Origin: Psychroserpens damuponensis | GTDB lineage: Bacteria > Bacteroidota > Bacteroidia > Flavobacteriales > Flavobacteriaceae | NCBI RefSeq assembly: GCF_000826655.1 | Contig: NZ_JXJO01000021.1 | Span: forward strand, 1 to 64,000 | DNA length: 64,000 nt | Direction: 5' to 3' | In this document: positions 39,848 to 52,042 of the stretch, in pieces | Numbering within the stretch: position 1 is the stretch's first letter | Layout of the letters: each line of letters opens with the position of its first letter | Notes under the pieces: model-generated | Told to the model about the DNA's origin: nothing | Seen by the model: the letters and a program-made list of their open reading frames with translations, nothing else | Database searches by the model: none | Translations under genes and position numbers: made by a program

Positions 39848-40660
39848 CTAACATCCATCTAATGGTCCAAAGGTAAATACCAATTCTTGATCAATGAGTT
39901 CGCCTTTGGCATTTTCGGCTGGAGACCATTGTCCTGGAATAGTCTTAACAAGATCTGTAAATTTTGCATCAATTGAAGGATATCCTGTTTTCATTTGTTC
40001 TAAGTACACGTTAGAGATTAATCCTGCTTTTGTGACTGTAAAATATATCATCACAGGATTAAAAGTGTCACCTTTTATAACATTCAAATGAGTTTTACTA
40101 TGATCTTTAAAGTAGCGTATTAATGCTTCTTTGCCGTTTACATAAGTCGCTTGTTTTTCTGGAACGATTGTTAAATGCGGATTAAAAAATCGGTCTTCTA
40201 ATTTACCATTCTCTTTATTTTTTGATTTAAAATGTGTTTTAATAGAGAATTGCGTAAAAAGATCTGAAGTTCTCAGTAAATTAATTTGTGCAGGAGTAAG
40301 TTGATCATTATTACTATGCGCTCTAATATCTGTTTGTTGTCCGTTTTTTATAATGATTATTTCAGTATAATTTAACTGTACAATTTGTTGTTTCTCACCT
40401 TCATTAAGAAAGTCATAAATTGACGTCGCTTTATCAATGTCTGCTTTTTTTATGGCAGCACCTCGAGAATCGACTCCAAAATATAAGTCTGGAATAGCAT
40501 TCATTGCAGGCCATTCTAAATTAGCATTTAATAAAGCAACCGTATCAATGTTTGATTGAGGTGCTGTATCATTATTGGTGTTGTTACAACTTGTATAACA
40601 AATGACAAACAGGGTTAGTACAGTTAATTTTCCGAAGCACATTTTAGCATTTGTTTTCAT
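39848..40660 (-). CDS. Lipoprotein of unknown function, TonB-C-like tail
   Basis: A 270-residue lipoprotein (signal ICYTSC). No recognised domain in the first 200 residues. The end (PGQWSPAENAKGELIDQELVFTFGPLDGC) recalls the C-terminal domain of TonB-like energy transducers (P-x-W-x-PA ... G), as found in many Bacteroidota proteins. I chose the ATG at 40660, giving a lipobox; an upstream start would precede the signal peptide. Monocistronic; function unknown. Confidence 0.65.
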   Translation of the reverse strand: MKTNAKMCFGKLTVLTLFVICYTSCNNTNNDTAPQSNIDTVALLNANLEWPAMNAIPDLYFGVDSRGAAIKKADIDKATSIYDFLNEGEKQQIVQLNYTEIIIIKNGQQTDIRAHSNNDQLTPAQINLLRTSDLFTQFSIKTHFKSKNKENGKLEDRFFNPHLTIVPEKQATYVNGKEALIRYFKDHSKTHLNVIKGDTFNPVMIYFTVTKAGLISNVYLEQMKTGYPSIDAKFTDLVKTIPGQWSPAENAKGELIDQELVFTFGPLDGC

Positions 40661-40959
40661 AATCAGTATATATTTGCGATTGACGTACATCAAATATAGA
40701 ATTGATTAAGAATTGTAGGGTAATTTAAATTGTAAAAAAAGTGTCAATTTTTTGTCAAAACCTTTATAGTCGCGGTTTTAAGACGATGCTAGTTGAAGCT
40801 AATTATAAAAAAAAGACATGATTATTTAAGTGATTCTGGATATTTTTATACAGGTTTTCTTCGGAAATTCTAATAATCACATTATCGCTATCTTAGTCAT
40901 AAAGCATAAAATTATCCATGCTGTGATAGCGCTTAAAACAGATTACAATAAATTAAAAA

Positions 40960-43446
40960 CTATAATTCCACTAAATTGTTATTTACAAAAAATATAGAAT
41001 TCACAAAAAACAGTTTTCCATTCTCCCAAAAACTTCTAAACATGACATTGTCTACCATATAAATAATGCTTCCGCTACCTAAACGTTGCTCGCCAAAAAT
41101 TAAAGAGTTGTTCAATTTTTTTAGTGCGTGTTGCCCAGCAAAACCAGATACGTTTTTAGGATTATCACCAAAATAAGCCACATTGTATCCGTTTTCTAAC
41201 AAACTATAAGATGAACTTCCTAGTTTTAAAGTAAAATAAGTATTGTCATACCCAAATGCCATAGGATGCGTGTTATCTACATCGGTTTTAAAAATGGCTC
41301 CTGTAATTAGATTTTTCGTGTTATCACGTTCTCTATCTGCATATGAAATGGTTAGGTTTTTTTCTTCGGAAACATCTTTAGTTGAAAGACGTTGCAATCC
41401 AAAACCATCCTTGCCAACAAAACTATGTAAAGCACCATCTATGGCGATGAGTTTTCCGCCAGCCTGAACCCAAGTTTTAATTTTCTTGGTTAAATCATCA
41501 TTTAGTAAACCTCCATAATACCCATTTGGCAAAATCAATATATTAAATTTTGAAAGGTTACTACGTGATACATCATCTGTATTTATAGACGTTACAGGAT
41601 AGTGAAGCTGCTGCTCAAAAAAGTGCCATAACTCTCCATAACTTAGGGACGATGTATAATCTCCAGAGAGCATTGCAATTTTTGGCGGATTTACTAATTT
41701 AATATCTGGAGATCCAAAATCAGGTCCAGAGGTTGAGAAACCAGTGGTGATAGCACTTAAAGCGCGTTTGTGTTTGTTGCCTGTTGCTATTATTTTGTCA
41801 TCTAAATCTGTAATATGTTTATTATCACCACGAACAATAATTAACGATCCGCGATTGTAAGATTTACCTTGAGTAGTAAATGGTTTTTCGGTAAAGCGTA
41901 CTTTGATGTCTTGTTTTAAAATATCACTTAAAAATTGAGCATCTTGTAATGAATTCCAGGCTAGAGCATAGCCAGTAGCAGAGGTGTTTTTATTATTTAA
42001 TTGAGGTGTTATGCCAACAACAGAAGTTGATACTTGTTTTTTACTAGCAATAGCATCTAATCCATAAGCATAAGGCAAAGACCAAGCTGTGATATCATAA
42101 GTGAGAGAATCGCTTAATGTAGTTTGAGGTTCAAATAAAACCTTAACCATTTTTCCTTTAGGCTGATTTGTACTCACTACCAAATCCTTACTTGTAGCAT
42201 TGAGTTGACCTTCTTTAGAAGTTGAATAGTTGTAGCCAGTTACTTTTCCGCCTTGAGCGAAACCATAAGTAATCTCATGTTGGTCTAGAAGCTGTATTAA
42301 ACTCTCAATTTTATCTGGATTTCCTTGTAACACATAGCTTTTATAAGTGAGTTTAGAATTATCAAAATAATTGGTAAACTCTGAATTTAATTTTTTAGCA
42401 TTTTTAGACGAAATTTCTATGGTTGATAATCCAGAAACAGTATGATGAGTTAATCTATCAATCAATGTTAATTCATCACCTTCGTCATTTAAAATTCCCA
42501 ATCCAGCACGACCATGACCACCTTGCTCGTAAGTCATGCCAATGGCTCCCATGTATGTTGGGTACGTGTCACCATAGCTTGGATACAATAAATCAAAACG
42601 CTCACGCGTAAAATATAACCAACCTTCTGCATCAAAATATTTGGCGTGGTTTTTACCTATTTGAGTTTGAAAATTACGTTGCCAATCGCTAATAATTTCA
42701 TGAAAAGGTTCGGCAGCAGGTGCAAAATAGTATGGTTCATTTATACCTTGCTCATGAAAATCAACATGAATATGAGGCATCCATTTATTATACACTTTTA
42801 AACGTGCTTGAGTTTCTACTTGCGTTGCCCAAGCCCAATCTCTATTTAAGTCAAAAAGATAATGGTTTGGTCGTCCTCCTGGCCACGGCTCATGATGCTC
42901 GCTAGCTTGTTGGTCAATATCATAAGGTACACTCGCGGTTTCATTATACCAATTTACATAGCGATCTCTTCCATCTGGATTTATACAAGGATCAATAATC
43001 ACAACCGTATTTTTTAAGTAGTCTTGTTTATCGGTTAGTAATTTATAAAGGGTTAACATAGACGCTTCTGTGCTTGAGGCTTCATTGCCATGTACATTAT
43101 AACTTAACCAAACTATGGCTATATCATTGGTATTAGAATCTCCTTTAATAATACCAGTGTTTTTAAGATTGTTTTCTCGTATTTGCTCTAGCTTTTTCAT
43201 GTTGTCTTCACTAGAAATATAGGCTAGCATTAATTGACGTCTTTCATTGGTTTCGCCATATTGCTCTAATGTTACTTGCTGCGGAAATGTACGAGCAACA
43301 TGCTCAAAGTAATCTATAACTTGATGATGTCTAGAAAATTTGGTGCCTAGTTCATATCCTAAAAATTTGGAAGGCGATTGTAGGTTTTGAGCAAAAATGG
43401 AGACAGAACAAAATAGGGCAAGGATAAAAGCGTATGACTTATTCAT
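40960..43446 (-). CDS. M14-family zinc carboxypeptidase
   Basis: An 828-residue exported peptidase (signal ALFCSVSIFAQ). The M14 domain occupies about 25-350: zinc ligands in NVHGNEASSTEA (H-x2-E) and the later histidine in HIHVDFHEQG; DLNRDWAW is a landmark. The last 450 residues include a Rossmann-like part (LSGDYTSSLSYGELWHFFEQ, LPNGYYGGL, GGKLIAIDGAL) similar to glutamine-amidotransferase-like tail domains. No T9SS tail, so probably periplasmic. Substrate unknown. Confidence 0.9.
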   Translation of the reverse strand: MNKSYAFILALFCSVSIFAQNLQSPSKFLGYELGTKFSRHHQVIDYFEHVARTFPQQVTLEQYGETNERRQLMLAYISSEDNMKKLEQIRENNLKNTGIIKGDSNTNDIAIVWLSYNVHGNEASSTEASMLTLYKLLTDKQDYLKNTVVIIDPCINPDGRDRYVNWYNETASVPYDIDQQASEHHEPWPGGRPNHYLFDLNRDWAWATQVETQARLKVYNKWMPHIHVDFHEQGINEPYYFAPAAEPFHEIISDWQRNFQTQIGKNHAKYFDAEGWLYFTRERFDLLYPSYGDTYPTYMGAIGMTYEQGGHGRAGLGILNDEGDELTLIDRLTHHTVSGLSTIEISSKNAKKLNSEFTNYFDNSKLTYKSYVLQGNPDKIESLIQLLDQHEITYGFAQGGKVTGYNYSTSKEGQLNATSKDLVVSTNQPKGKMVKVLFEPQTTLSDSLTYDITAWSLPYAYGLDAIASKKQVSTSVVGITPQLNNKNTSATGYALAWNSLQDAQFLSDILKQDIKVRFTEKPFTTQGKSYNRGSLIIVRGDNKHITDLDDKIIATGNKHKRALSAITTGFSTSGPDFGSPDIKLVNPPKIAMLSGDYTSSLSYGELWHFFEQQLHYPVTSINTDDVSRSNLSKFNILILPNGYYGGLLNDDLTKKIKTWVQAGGKLIAIDGALHSFVGKDGFGLQRLSTKDVSEEKNLTISYADRERDNTKNLITGAIFKTDVDNTHPMAFGYDNTYFTLKLGSSSYSLLENGYNVAYFGDNPKNVSGFAGQHALKKLNNSLIFGEQRLGSGSIIYMVDNVMFRSFWENGKLFFVNSIFFVNNNLVEL

Positions 43447-43568
43447 AAATAAAAATCTAAGTGAGTTGTGATATTGAGTAAAGATAGCAAGTCAACATCA
43501 ATTAACTAAAATTTAGGACTCAAAAAAAGTTAAGTACATTATCTTTACCAAAGAATTGAATTGTAACT

Positions 43569-45170
43569 ATGCCAACAGACTGTATCCCGTTTAGAGAAAC
43601 CAGCTATTTCTCTTCTTTAATTTGCGATTATTTAGATGAAAAATCAAATTTAACATCGTTTTATAATCGATTCCCTAAGCTCGAGAATTTTGAAGCTCAA
43701 ATTAACGAAAAGCAAGATTCTTTTTCTTCGGAAACGAGAACTGCGTTAGTACAATCGTTGAAAAACCAGTACGCTTCAGTGGATGTTTCCGAAGCAACTC
43801 AAAAAAATATTAGTGCATTAAGCAACGAAAATACGTTTACAGTTACGACAGGTCACCAATTAAATTTGTTTACAGGACCGCTTTATTTTTTCTATAAAAT
43901 TATCTCCACAATAAACTTGTGTAAACAGTTAAAAGCGGCACATCCTAAGCAAGATTTTGTGCCAATTTATTGGATGGCAACCGAAGATCATGATTTTGAA
44001 GAGATCAATTATTTTAATTTCCGCGGACAAAAAGTACAATGGAATCGTGAGGCTTCTGGAGCTGTGGGAGAATTGCAATTAGATGGTCTAGATCAGGTTT
44101 TTGAAGCTTTTGCTAGTCAATTAAATACAACAACAAATGCACAACACATAAAGCAGTTATTTAAAAATGCGTACTTAGAACATCGAGATTTGACTGTAGC
44201 TATGCGTTATTTGGTTAACGAGCTATTTAAAGAGTATGGTTTGGTAATTGTTGATGGTAATGATTTAGATTTAAAACGATTGTTTGTACCTTATATAGAA
44301 GAGGAGTTGGTTCATCAAACCTCTTTTGAAAAAGTAACTCAAGCAAACGAAAAACTGAATAATCTCGACGGAAATTATAAAATTCAAGTCAATCCAAGAG
44401 AAATCAATTTGTTCTACATTACAAAAAATGTTAGAGAACGTATTATTGAAACCAACGGCATTTATAAAGTCAATAACACTACTATAACATGGAGCCAAAA
44501 TGAAATACTTAAACACCTCGCTGAGGCGCCAGAACGGTTTTCGCCAAATGTAATTATGCGACCTCTATTTCAAGAGGTTATTTTGCCAAACCTTTGTTAT
44601 ATTGGAGGAGGAGGAGAGTTGGCTTATTGGTTACAACTCAAGTCTAATTTTGAAGCTCAAAAGGTAGTGTTTCCTATGTTGTTGTTGCGTAATTCAGTGT
44701 TGTTGATAACAGATAAGCAACAAGAGAAACTAGAAAAACTTGAGGTGTCAGTTAGAGATTTATTTTTAAAGCAAAATGATCTACGCACTAAAGTGACTAA
44801 ACAAATTTCAGAAGTAAATATTGATTTTTCTACCCAAAAAAAACATTTACAACAACAATTTAACGACTTGTATAAAATCGCAGAACAAACCGATCAATCT
44901 TTTGTTGGAGCAGTAAAAGCGCAAGAAATGAAACAAATCAACGGACTAGAACATCTAGAAAGTAGATTGTTAAAAGCACAAAAACGAAAACTAAGTGATT
45001 ATCTAGAACGCGTAACAACATTGCAAGATGATTTGTTTCCGCGTCAAAGTTTACAAGAACGTAATATGAATTTCTCTGAATTTTATTTAGAATATGGAGA
45101 AACATTAGTTCCAAAGTTATTAGAACACTTAGAGCCTTTAAATGGTGAGTTTTTAGTATTAACCGTTTAG
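43569..45170 (+). CDS. bshC: Bacillithiol biosynthesis cysteine-adding enzyme BshC
   Basis: A 533-residue BshC, which joins cysteine to glucosaminyl-malate in the last step of bacillithiol synthesis. Landmarks: VTTGHQLNLFTGPLYFFYKI, PIYWMATEDHDFEEINYF, a charged coiled-coil region (about 400-480) and IGGGGELAYWLQLK. Length is as expected. bshA and bshB are not in the window. Bacillithiol-linked redox fits the genus-level background, not a local operon. Confidence 0.93.
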   Translation: MPTDCIPFRETSYFSSLICDYLDEKSNLTSFYNRFPKLENFEAQINEKQDSFSSETRTALVQSLKNQYASVDVSEATQKNISALSNENTFTVTTGHQLNLFTGPLYFFYKIISTINLCKQLKAAHPKQDFVPIYWMATEDHDFEEINYFNFRGQKVQWNREASGAVGELQLDGLDQVFEAFASQLNTTTNAQHIKQLFKNAYLEHRDLTVAMRYLVNELFKEYGLVIVDGNDLDLKRLFVPYIEEELVHQTSFEKVTQANEKLNNLDGNYKIQVNPREINLFYITKNVRERIIETNGIYKVNNTTITWSQNEILKHLAEAPERFSPNVIMRPLFQEVILPNLCYIGGGGELAYWLQLKSNFEAQKVVFPMLLLRNSVLLITDKQQEKLEKLEVSVRDLFLKQNDLRTKVTKQISEVNIDFSTQKKHLQQQFNDLYKIAEQTDQSFVGAVKAQEMKQINGLEHLESRLLKAQKRKLSDYLERVTTLQDDLFPRQSLQERNMNFSEFYLEYGETLVPKLLEHLEPLNGEFLVLTV

Positions 45171-45277
45171 AGTTTGATTGATGGTTAATTAAGAGCCCTT
45201 TTATTTAAAAATCTACAAGAATTAACATCAAATGATAAACTGTTAAAAAGTTAATTCAAAAAAGTGAAAAAGGTAAA

Positions 45278-45306
45278 TTGTAATTCCTAAATCCTTATTA
45301 CTTTTG
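45278..45306 (+). promoter_or_regulatory. Possible guaA promoter
   Basis: TTG (45278-45280), 18 bases, then TACTTTTG (45299-45306), a TAnnTTTG match. The guaA ATG is only four bases further on, so a transcript from here would be nearly leaderless; this casts doubt on the call or implies a leaderless mRNA. Confidence 0.35.
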
Positions 45307-45309
45307 TGC

Positions 45310-46845
45310 ATGCAACACAACAAAGTCCTAATTTTAGATTTCGGTTCGCAATACACACAACTTATTGCACGACGCGTTAGAGAATTAAATATCTATTGCG
45401 AAATTCATCCATACAACAAAGTCCCTGTAGATTCTGAGAGTTATAAAGCTGTCATTCTTTCTGGTAGCCCAAATTCGGTTAGAGGAGAAGATGTTTTACA
45501 TCCAGACCTTACTCAAATTAGAGGAAAAAAACCAATGCTAGCCGTCTGCTATGGCGCTCAGTATTTGGCTCATTTTTCTGGAGGAAAGGTGGCAGAATCT
45601 AACACTAGAGAATACGGTAGAGCTAATTTAAGTTATGTAAAACAAGACGACGATTTCTTTACAGGTATTTCTAAAGGTAGCCAAGTTTGGATGAGCCACA
45701 GTGATACAATTAAGCAATTACCAACAAACGGAGTGCTACTAGCTAGTACACATGATGTTGAGAATGCAGCATTTAAAATTGAAGGTGAAACAACCTATGC
45801 GATTCAATTTCATCCAGAAGTGTATCACTCAACAGATGGAAAACAAATATTAGAAAATTTCTTAGTACACATTGCTCAATTAGACCAAGACTGGACGCCA
45901 GATTCGTTTGTTGACGAAACTGTAGCAGATCTCAAAGCACAATTAGGAGACGATAAAGTCGTTTTAGGATTGTCTGGAGGTGTAGATTCATCAGTTGCAG
46001 CCATATTATTACATAAAGCCATAGGGAAAAACCTCTATTGTATTTTTGTAAATAATGGGTTACTTCGGAAAAATGAATATTCAAGTGTACTTCTACAATA
46101 TGAAGGTATGGGCTTAAATGTAAAAGGAGTAGATGCTTCGGCACGCTTTTTGGAAGCCTTGAAAGATGAAAGCGATCCTGAGAAAAAACGGAAAGCTATA
46201 GGTCGCGTATTTATTGAGGTTTTTGATGATGAGGCCAATGATATTAAAGATGTAAAATGGTTAGCGCAAGGTACTATTTATCCTGATGTGATTGAAAGTG
46301 TATCTGCAACAGGAGGACCAAGCGCTACAATTAAAAGTCATCATAATGTTGGTGGTTTGCCTGATTTTATGAAACTTAAAATTGTAGAACCTTTAAAAGC
46401 CTTATTTAAAGATGAGGTTCGTAGAGTAGGTGCTTCTATGGGAATGGATAAAGATATTTTAGGACGTCATCCATTTCCAGGACCTGGTTTAGCAATTCGT
46501 ATTTTAGGAGATATCACTCCTGAAAAAGTACGTATATTACAAGAGGTTGATGCTGTGTTTATTGATAACTTAAAATCTTGGAATTTATACGATCAAGTGT
46601 GGCAAGCAGGAGCTATGTTGCTTCCTGTAAATAGTGTAGGTGTAATGGGAGATGAAAGAACCTACGAAAAATGTGTAGCGTTAAGAGCTGTAGAAAGTAC
46701 AGATGGTATGACCGCAGATTGGGTTAATCTACCATACGAGTTTTTACAAAAAACGTCTAACGAGATTATAAATAAAGTAAAAGGCGTTAATAGAGTGGTT
46801 TATGATATTAGTTCAAAGCCACCTGCTACAATTGAGTGGGAATAA
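45310..46845 (+). CDS. guaA: GMP synthase (glutamine-hydrolysing)
   Basis: A 511-residue GMP synthase, converting XMP to GMP with glutamine and ATP. N-terminal class I glutamine amidotransferase ([10 protein letters not shown]; Cys in [15 protein letters not shown]; His/Glu in FHPEVYHS), then the ATP-pyrophosphatase P-loop ([16 protein letters not shown]) and the C-terminal dimer domain ([16 protein letters not shown] end). I chose the ATG at 45310 (MQHNKVLIL) over an upstream TTG. Confidence 0.97.
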   Translation: MQHNKVLILDFGSQYTQLIARRVRELNIYCEIHPYNKVPVDSESYKAVILSGSPNSVRGEDVLHPDLTQIRGKKPMLAVCYGAQYLAHFSGGKVAESNTREYGRANLSYVKQDDDFFTGISKGSQVWMSHSDTIKQLPTNGVLLASTHDVENAAFKIEGETTYAIQFHPEVYHSTDGKQILENFLVHIAQLDQDWTPDSFVDETVADLKAQLGDDKVVLGLSGGVDSSVAAILLHKAIGKNLYCIFVNNGLLRKNEYSSVLLQYEGMGLNVKGVDASARFLEALKDESDPEKKRKAIGRVFIEVFDDEANDIKDVKWLAQGTIYPDVIESVSATGGPSATIKSHHNVGGLPDFMKLKIVEPLKALFKDEVRRVGASMGMDKDILGRHPFPGPGLAIRILGDITPEKVRILQEVDAVFIDNLKSWNLYDQVWQAGAMLLPVNSVGVMGDERTYEKCVALRAVESTDGMTADWVNLPYEFLQKTSNEIINKVKGVNRVVYDISSKPPATIEWE

Positions 46846-46984
46846 ATTGGTATCCTGATATTAGTTCACAGTTTGCAGTGTTTACACTTGTGAAGTCTAA
46901 AACGATATAATATACAGATAATTAAATTTCCTAGACCTGCCTTTTGGTAGCCAAGGAAAAGGACATAAAGAAATACGTTTATAA

Positions 46985-48892
46985 ATGAAAAAAGTCATTC
47001 TAATCATTATTATTTTGTTTTGCAGTTTCTCTGTATTTGCACAAGATTTTAAAACACATAAAGTCAAAGACGGTGAGACAATAGAGAGCATTGCTAAGCT
47101 ATATTTAGTGACACCTTTTGATATTTTAGCACTTAATCCAGATGCAAAAACATCAGTAAAACCAGATACAGTTCTTATCATTCCAACCACACGTGTAAAA
47201 AATGAGCCTGTAAATGAGCCTGTAAAAGAGGTGATTGGATATAAAAAGCATCGTGTAAAACGCAAAGAGACTTTATATAGTATCTCTAAACAATATAGTG
47301 TTGAGATAGATGATATTAAAAAGCATAATAGAAGATTGTATTCTGAAGATTTACGTAAAGGTGACAAAATTCAAATTCCAAAATACAAAACTATTGTAAG
47401 TAAAGTTTCTCTTAATAATACTATTAAAAAATATACGGTTTTACCAAAAGAAGGAAAGTGGAGAGTCGCTTATAAATTTGGGATTACAGTACCACAATTA
47501 GAAGCGTTGAACCCAGATTTAGCAGATGTACTTCAACCAGGACAAGTGGTAAATGTGCCAAATATTAGTAATAATGAAGAAAAAACTGTTGAAGAAAACT
47601 ACAGCTACTATACAGTTTTAAAGAGTGAAGGTTATATGGCTCTTGATAGAAAACTAGGTGTGTCTCAAGAACAACTAGAAACGTTAAACCCTGGATTAAA
47701 AGAAACCGGACTCAAATTAGGTATGGTTTTGAAAGTGCCTTCAGATGTTAAAATTGTAACAAATGTTGAGGATTTAGCAAATACCAATTTAACTACGAAT
47801 CTTAAAAACTTAAGTCAGAAAAAGATCGCGTTAATGTTACCTTATCGATTGCATCGAGTTGATGTAGATTCTGTACAAGAAGCTAAAAAGAAAATTAGAA
47901 AAGATGCGTTGTTATCCATATCATTAGATTTTCATGCTGGAGCATTAATGGCTATCGACTCAGCAAAACGCTTAGGAATTTCTACAGACTTAAAAGTATT
48001 TGATACCAGAAATCAAGCAGCTGAAGTTTCTAATATTTTAAGCGCAAATGATTTTACAAATTATGATGCTGTTATTGGGCCATTAGTTCCTAAAAATCTA
48101 GATCGTGTGGCTTCAGAATTAAAACGTGATAACGTTCCTGTGATTTCTCCTTTTTCAATGCCTACCACATTACATGAAAATGTGTTTCAAAGTGTACCGT
48201 CTAGTGAGTTGCTAGAAGATACAATTATTAAGTTTGTGAAATCAGACTCACTACCAAAACATGTGGTTATCATTTCAGATTCAAAACACAAACGTATTAG
48301 TGATAAGCTAAAAACTGAGTTTCCAGACGCAAAACAAATCTATTCTAGAAAAGATAAAAAAGGTAAAGAAGCCTATTTTATATATCAAACTGAAGTAGAA
48401 AATATATTTAAAAACGGAAAAAATATTGTGTTCTTAGAAACAGCTAACGAAGGCTTTGCTTCAAACGTAATTAGTATGATTAATGGTTTGATTATGGATG
48501 GTAAGGAAATATTTTTGTTCACAACAGATAAAAATAGAGCTTTTGAAGGTAGAGAAATTTCAAACTATCATTTATCTAACTTAAAGTTTCATTATCCGTC
48601 AGTTAATAAAACAGCAGATATTGGTTCGTCAAAAAATGCATTTATTAGAGCTTATAGACGAGAATATAATGTAAGCCCAAATAAATATGCAGTAAGAGGA
48701 TTTGATTTAACTCTAGATCTTTTATTGCGTTTATCAAGTAATGACGATTTGTATACTGCGTCTTCTAGTGATATAGAAACCGAGTACGTAGAAAATAAAT
48801 TTAGATATTCTAAAAAAATGTTTGGTGGCTTTTATAATGAAGCCGTTTATGTTGTGAAATTTGATAATTTAACCATAGTAGAAGCTAAATAA
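46985..48892 (+). CDS. LysM-repeat protein with periplasmic-binding-like domain
   Basis: A 635-residue exported protein (signal FCSFSVFAQ). Three to four LysM repeats occupy about 20-260 (HKVKDGETIESIAKLYLVTP, HRVKRKETLYSISKQYSVEI, YTVLPKEGKWRVAYKFGITV and a weaker fourth), which bind peptidoglycan. The remaining 350 residues form a type 1 periplasmic-binding-protein-like domain (KIALMLPYRL, VIGPLVPKNLDRVASEL, ISPFSMPTT). Such fusions are seen in Bacteroidota; the receptor ligand is unknown. It abuts an OsmC gene with no gap. Confidence 0.85.
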   Translation: MKKVILIIIILFCSFSVFAQDFKTHKVKDGETIESIAKLYLVTPFDILALNPDAKTSVKPDTVLIIPTTRVKNEPVNEPVKEVIGYKKHRVKRKETLYSISKQYSVEIDDIKKHNRRLYSEDLRKGDKIQIPKYKTIVSKVSLNNTIKKYTVLPKEGKWRVAYKFGITVPQLEALNPDLADVLQPGQVVNVPNISNNEEKTVEENYSYYTVLKSEGYMALDRKLGVSQEQLETLNPGLKETGLKLGMVLKVPSDVKIVTNVEDLANTNLTTNLKNLSQKKIALMLPYRLHRVDVDSVQEAKKKIRKDALLSISLDFHAGALMAIDSAKRLGISTDLKVFDTRNQAAEVSNILSANDFTNYDAVIGPLVPKNLDRVASELKRDNVPVISPFSMPTTLHENVFQSVPSSELLEDTIIKFVKSDSLPKHVVIISDSKHKRISDKLKTEFPDAKQIYSRKDKKGKEAYFIYQTEVENIFKNGKNIVFLETANEGFASNVISMINGLIMDGKEIFLFTTDKNRAFEGREISNYHLSNLKFHYPSVNKTADIGSSKNAFIRAYRREYNVSPNKYAVRGFDLTLDLLLRLSSNDDLYTASSSDIETEYVENKFRYSKKMFGGFYNEAVYVVKFDNLTIVEAK

Positions 48893-49294
48893 ATGACTTC
48901 AAAAGTAACGTACTTAGGCGATTTAAGAACAGAAAGTGTTCATTTAAAATCTAATAATTCTTTTCTTACAGATGCACCTGTAGACAATAATGGTAAAGGT
49001 GAAGCGTTTTCACCTACAGATACTGTTGCTACAGGATTAGCAAGTTGCATGATTACTGTTATGGGAATTAAAGCAAAAGGTTTAGACGTTGATATGACAG
49101 GTACAACTGCTCATGTTACCAAGACAATGGCAAGTGATCCTAGACGAATTTCGAAAATTGAAGTGGTTTTAGATTTTCCTTTTGAAGCAAATGCCAAAAC
49201 ACGTAAAATTCTAGAACATACGGCAAATACCTGTCCTGTACATTACAGTTTACATCCAGATATCGAAAAGGATATCACGTTTAACTGGAAATAA
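48893..49294 (+). CDS. OsmC-family protein
   Basis: A 133-residue OsmC/Ohr-fold protein: FSPTDTVATGLASCMITVMG carries the first reactive cysteine and TCPVHYSLHPD the second. OsmC proteins reduce organic hydroperoxides with thiols. The ATG directly follows the TAA of the LysM gene, so the pair is co-transcribed. Confidence 0.92.
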   Translation: MTSKVTYLGDLRTESVHLKSNNSFLTDAPVDNNGKGEAFSPTDTVATGLASCMITVMGIKAKGLDVDMTGTTAHVTKTMASDPRRISKIEVVLDFPFEANAKTRKILEHTANTCPVHYSLHPDIEKDITFNWK

Positions 49295-49303
49295 TGTCAA
49301 TAC

Positions 49304-49846
49304 ATGTTATCGCGTTTATTAATTGTTTTATTATGCCTTCTGAAATTTGCCACAACCAATGAAGTTACTATGTCTTGGAGTGAAAGCAAGAAACTTACTT
49401 GGGCAGATTTTAAAGGTGCAGTAGATGTAAATACAGATGCTGTTGCAGTCACAGCTTCTGGGATTACGTTTTCATTTTCGGTAAGTGAATCTGATGGGAA
49501 ATTTGTAGATTTTAGTGCAGAAACTTATGCGCATTTCTATCCAGAAAAATCATGGTATAATAAAACTAAAGGTGATGATCATATTTTAGCACATGAGCAA
49601 TTGCATTTCGATATTACCGAACTACATGTGAGAAAACTGCGATATAATATTTCTAAAATTAAGGTGTCACAACACATTAAGCATGATTTAAGAGCCGTTC
49701 ATGAGCAAGCCAATAAAGAGTTGGCGATAATGCAAAATACTTACGATACACAAACAAATAATTCTATTAACAAGGTAGAACAAGTGACTTGGTCTAAATT
49801 TGTTAAAAATGAACTCGATAAATATAAAGACTTCCGCTCTAGATAA
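49304..49846 (+). CDS. DUF922-family putative metallopeptidase
   Basis: A 180-residue exported protein, probably with a signal peptide (RLLIVLLCLLKFATTNE). The HEQLHFDI stretch (near 99-106) is a HExxH zinc-metallopeptidase motif, and WADFKG matches the DUF922 N-terminal segment. It would cut substrates in the envelope; substrate unknown. It lies nine bases after osmC and two bases before the DUF3820 gene. Confidence 0.82.
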   Translation: MLSRLLIVLLCLLKFATTNEVTMSWSESKKLTWADFKGAVDVNTDAVAVTASGITFSFSVSESDGKFVDFSAETYAHFYPEKSWYNKTKGDDHILAHEQLHFDITELHVRKLRYNISKIKVSQHIKHDLRAVHEQANKELAIMQNTYDTQTNNSINKVEQVTWSKFVKNELDKYKDFRSR

Positions 49847-49847
49847 T

Positions 49848-50081
49848 ATGGTAGGTCCAGATAAAAATTTCTTAATCAAACTCGCACATACAAAAATGCC
49901 TTACGGTAAATATGAAGGTCGTTTTCTCATAGATTTACCAGAATATTATATAGTTTGGTATCATAATAAAGGATTTCCGACGGGAAAATTAGGAGATATG
50001 TTGACGCAAGTATATGAGTTAAAATTAAATGGTTTAGAGTATTTAATTCGTGATATTAAAAAACGGTATCCTAAACCATAG
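49848..50081 (+). CDS. DUF3820-family protein
   Basis: A 77-residue protein beginning MVGPDKNFLIKLAHTKMPYG and containing the PYGKYEGRFLIDLPEYYIVWY motif of the DUF3820 family. Function unknown. An in-frame start further upstream (49809) would overlap the DUF922 gene, so I use the ATG two bases after its stop. Its motif is similar to the C-terminal segment of the exonuclease near 32.0 kb. Confidence 0.85.
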   Translation: MVGPDKNFLIKLAHTKMPYGKYEGRFLIDLPEYYIVWYHNKGFPTGKLGDMLTQVYELKLNGLEYLIRDIKKRYPKP

Positions 50082-50303
50082 ATAATTTTGTAAGATTAAT
50101 AAATTACGATTTATGAGTTTTCGTGAATTTAAGTCTGTTTAATTTATAGTTGTGATCATAGTTATTGTTTTTAAAGCGCTCATTATCATGGTTTTGTTTT
50201 GGTTTTTGATATGATAAAATGAAAATCACTAATTTAAAACCAGGCACATTTCCGTATTAAAAACAAACCTAAAAAGTTTACTATAATAACTATTTAAATT
50301 TTG

Positions 50304-50311
50304 TAAATTTG
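50304..50311 (+). promoter_or_regulatory. Possible -7 promoter element for pyrG
   Basis: TAAATTTG, a perfect TAnnTTTG, 20 bases before the pyrG ATG. The -33 element is weak (GTTTA 23 bases upstream). Confidence 0.5.
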
Positions 50312-50322
50312 CCTGCGTTTAA

Positions 50323-51972
<1,650 letters not shown>

Positions 51973-52042
51973 TATTGGATAGCTTTTTGATTAAAAGCAT
52001 ATTATTCTCACTAACCAATCTGAGAAACTCATAAACTAAACA

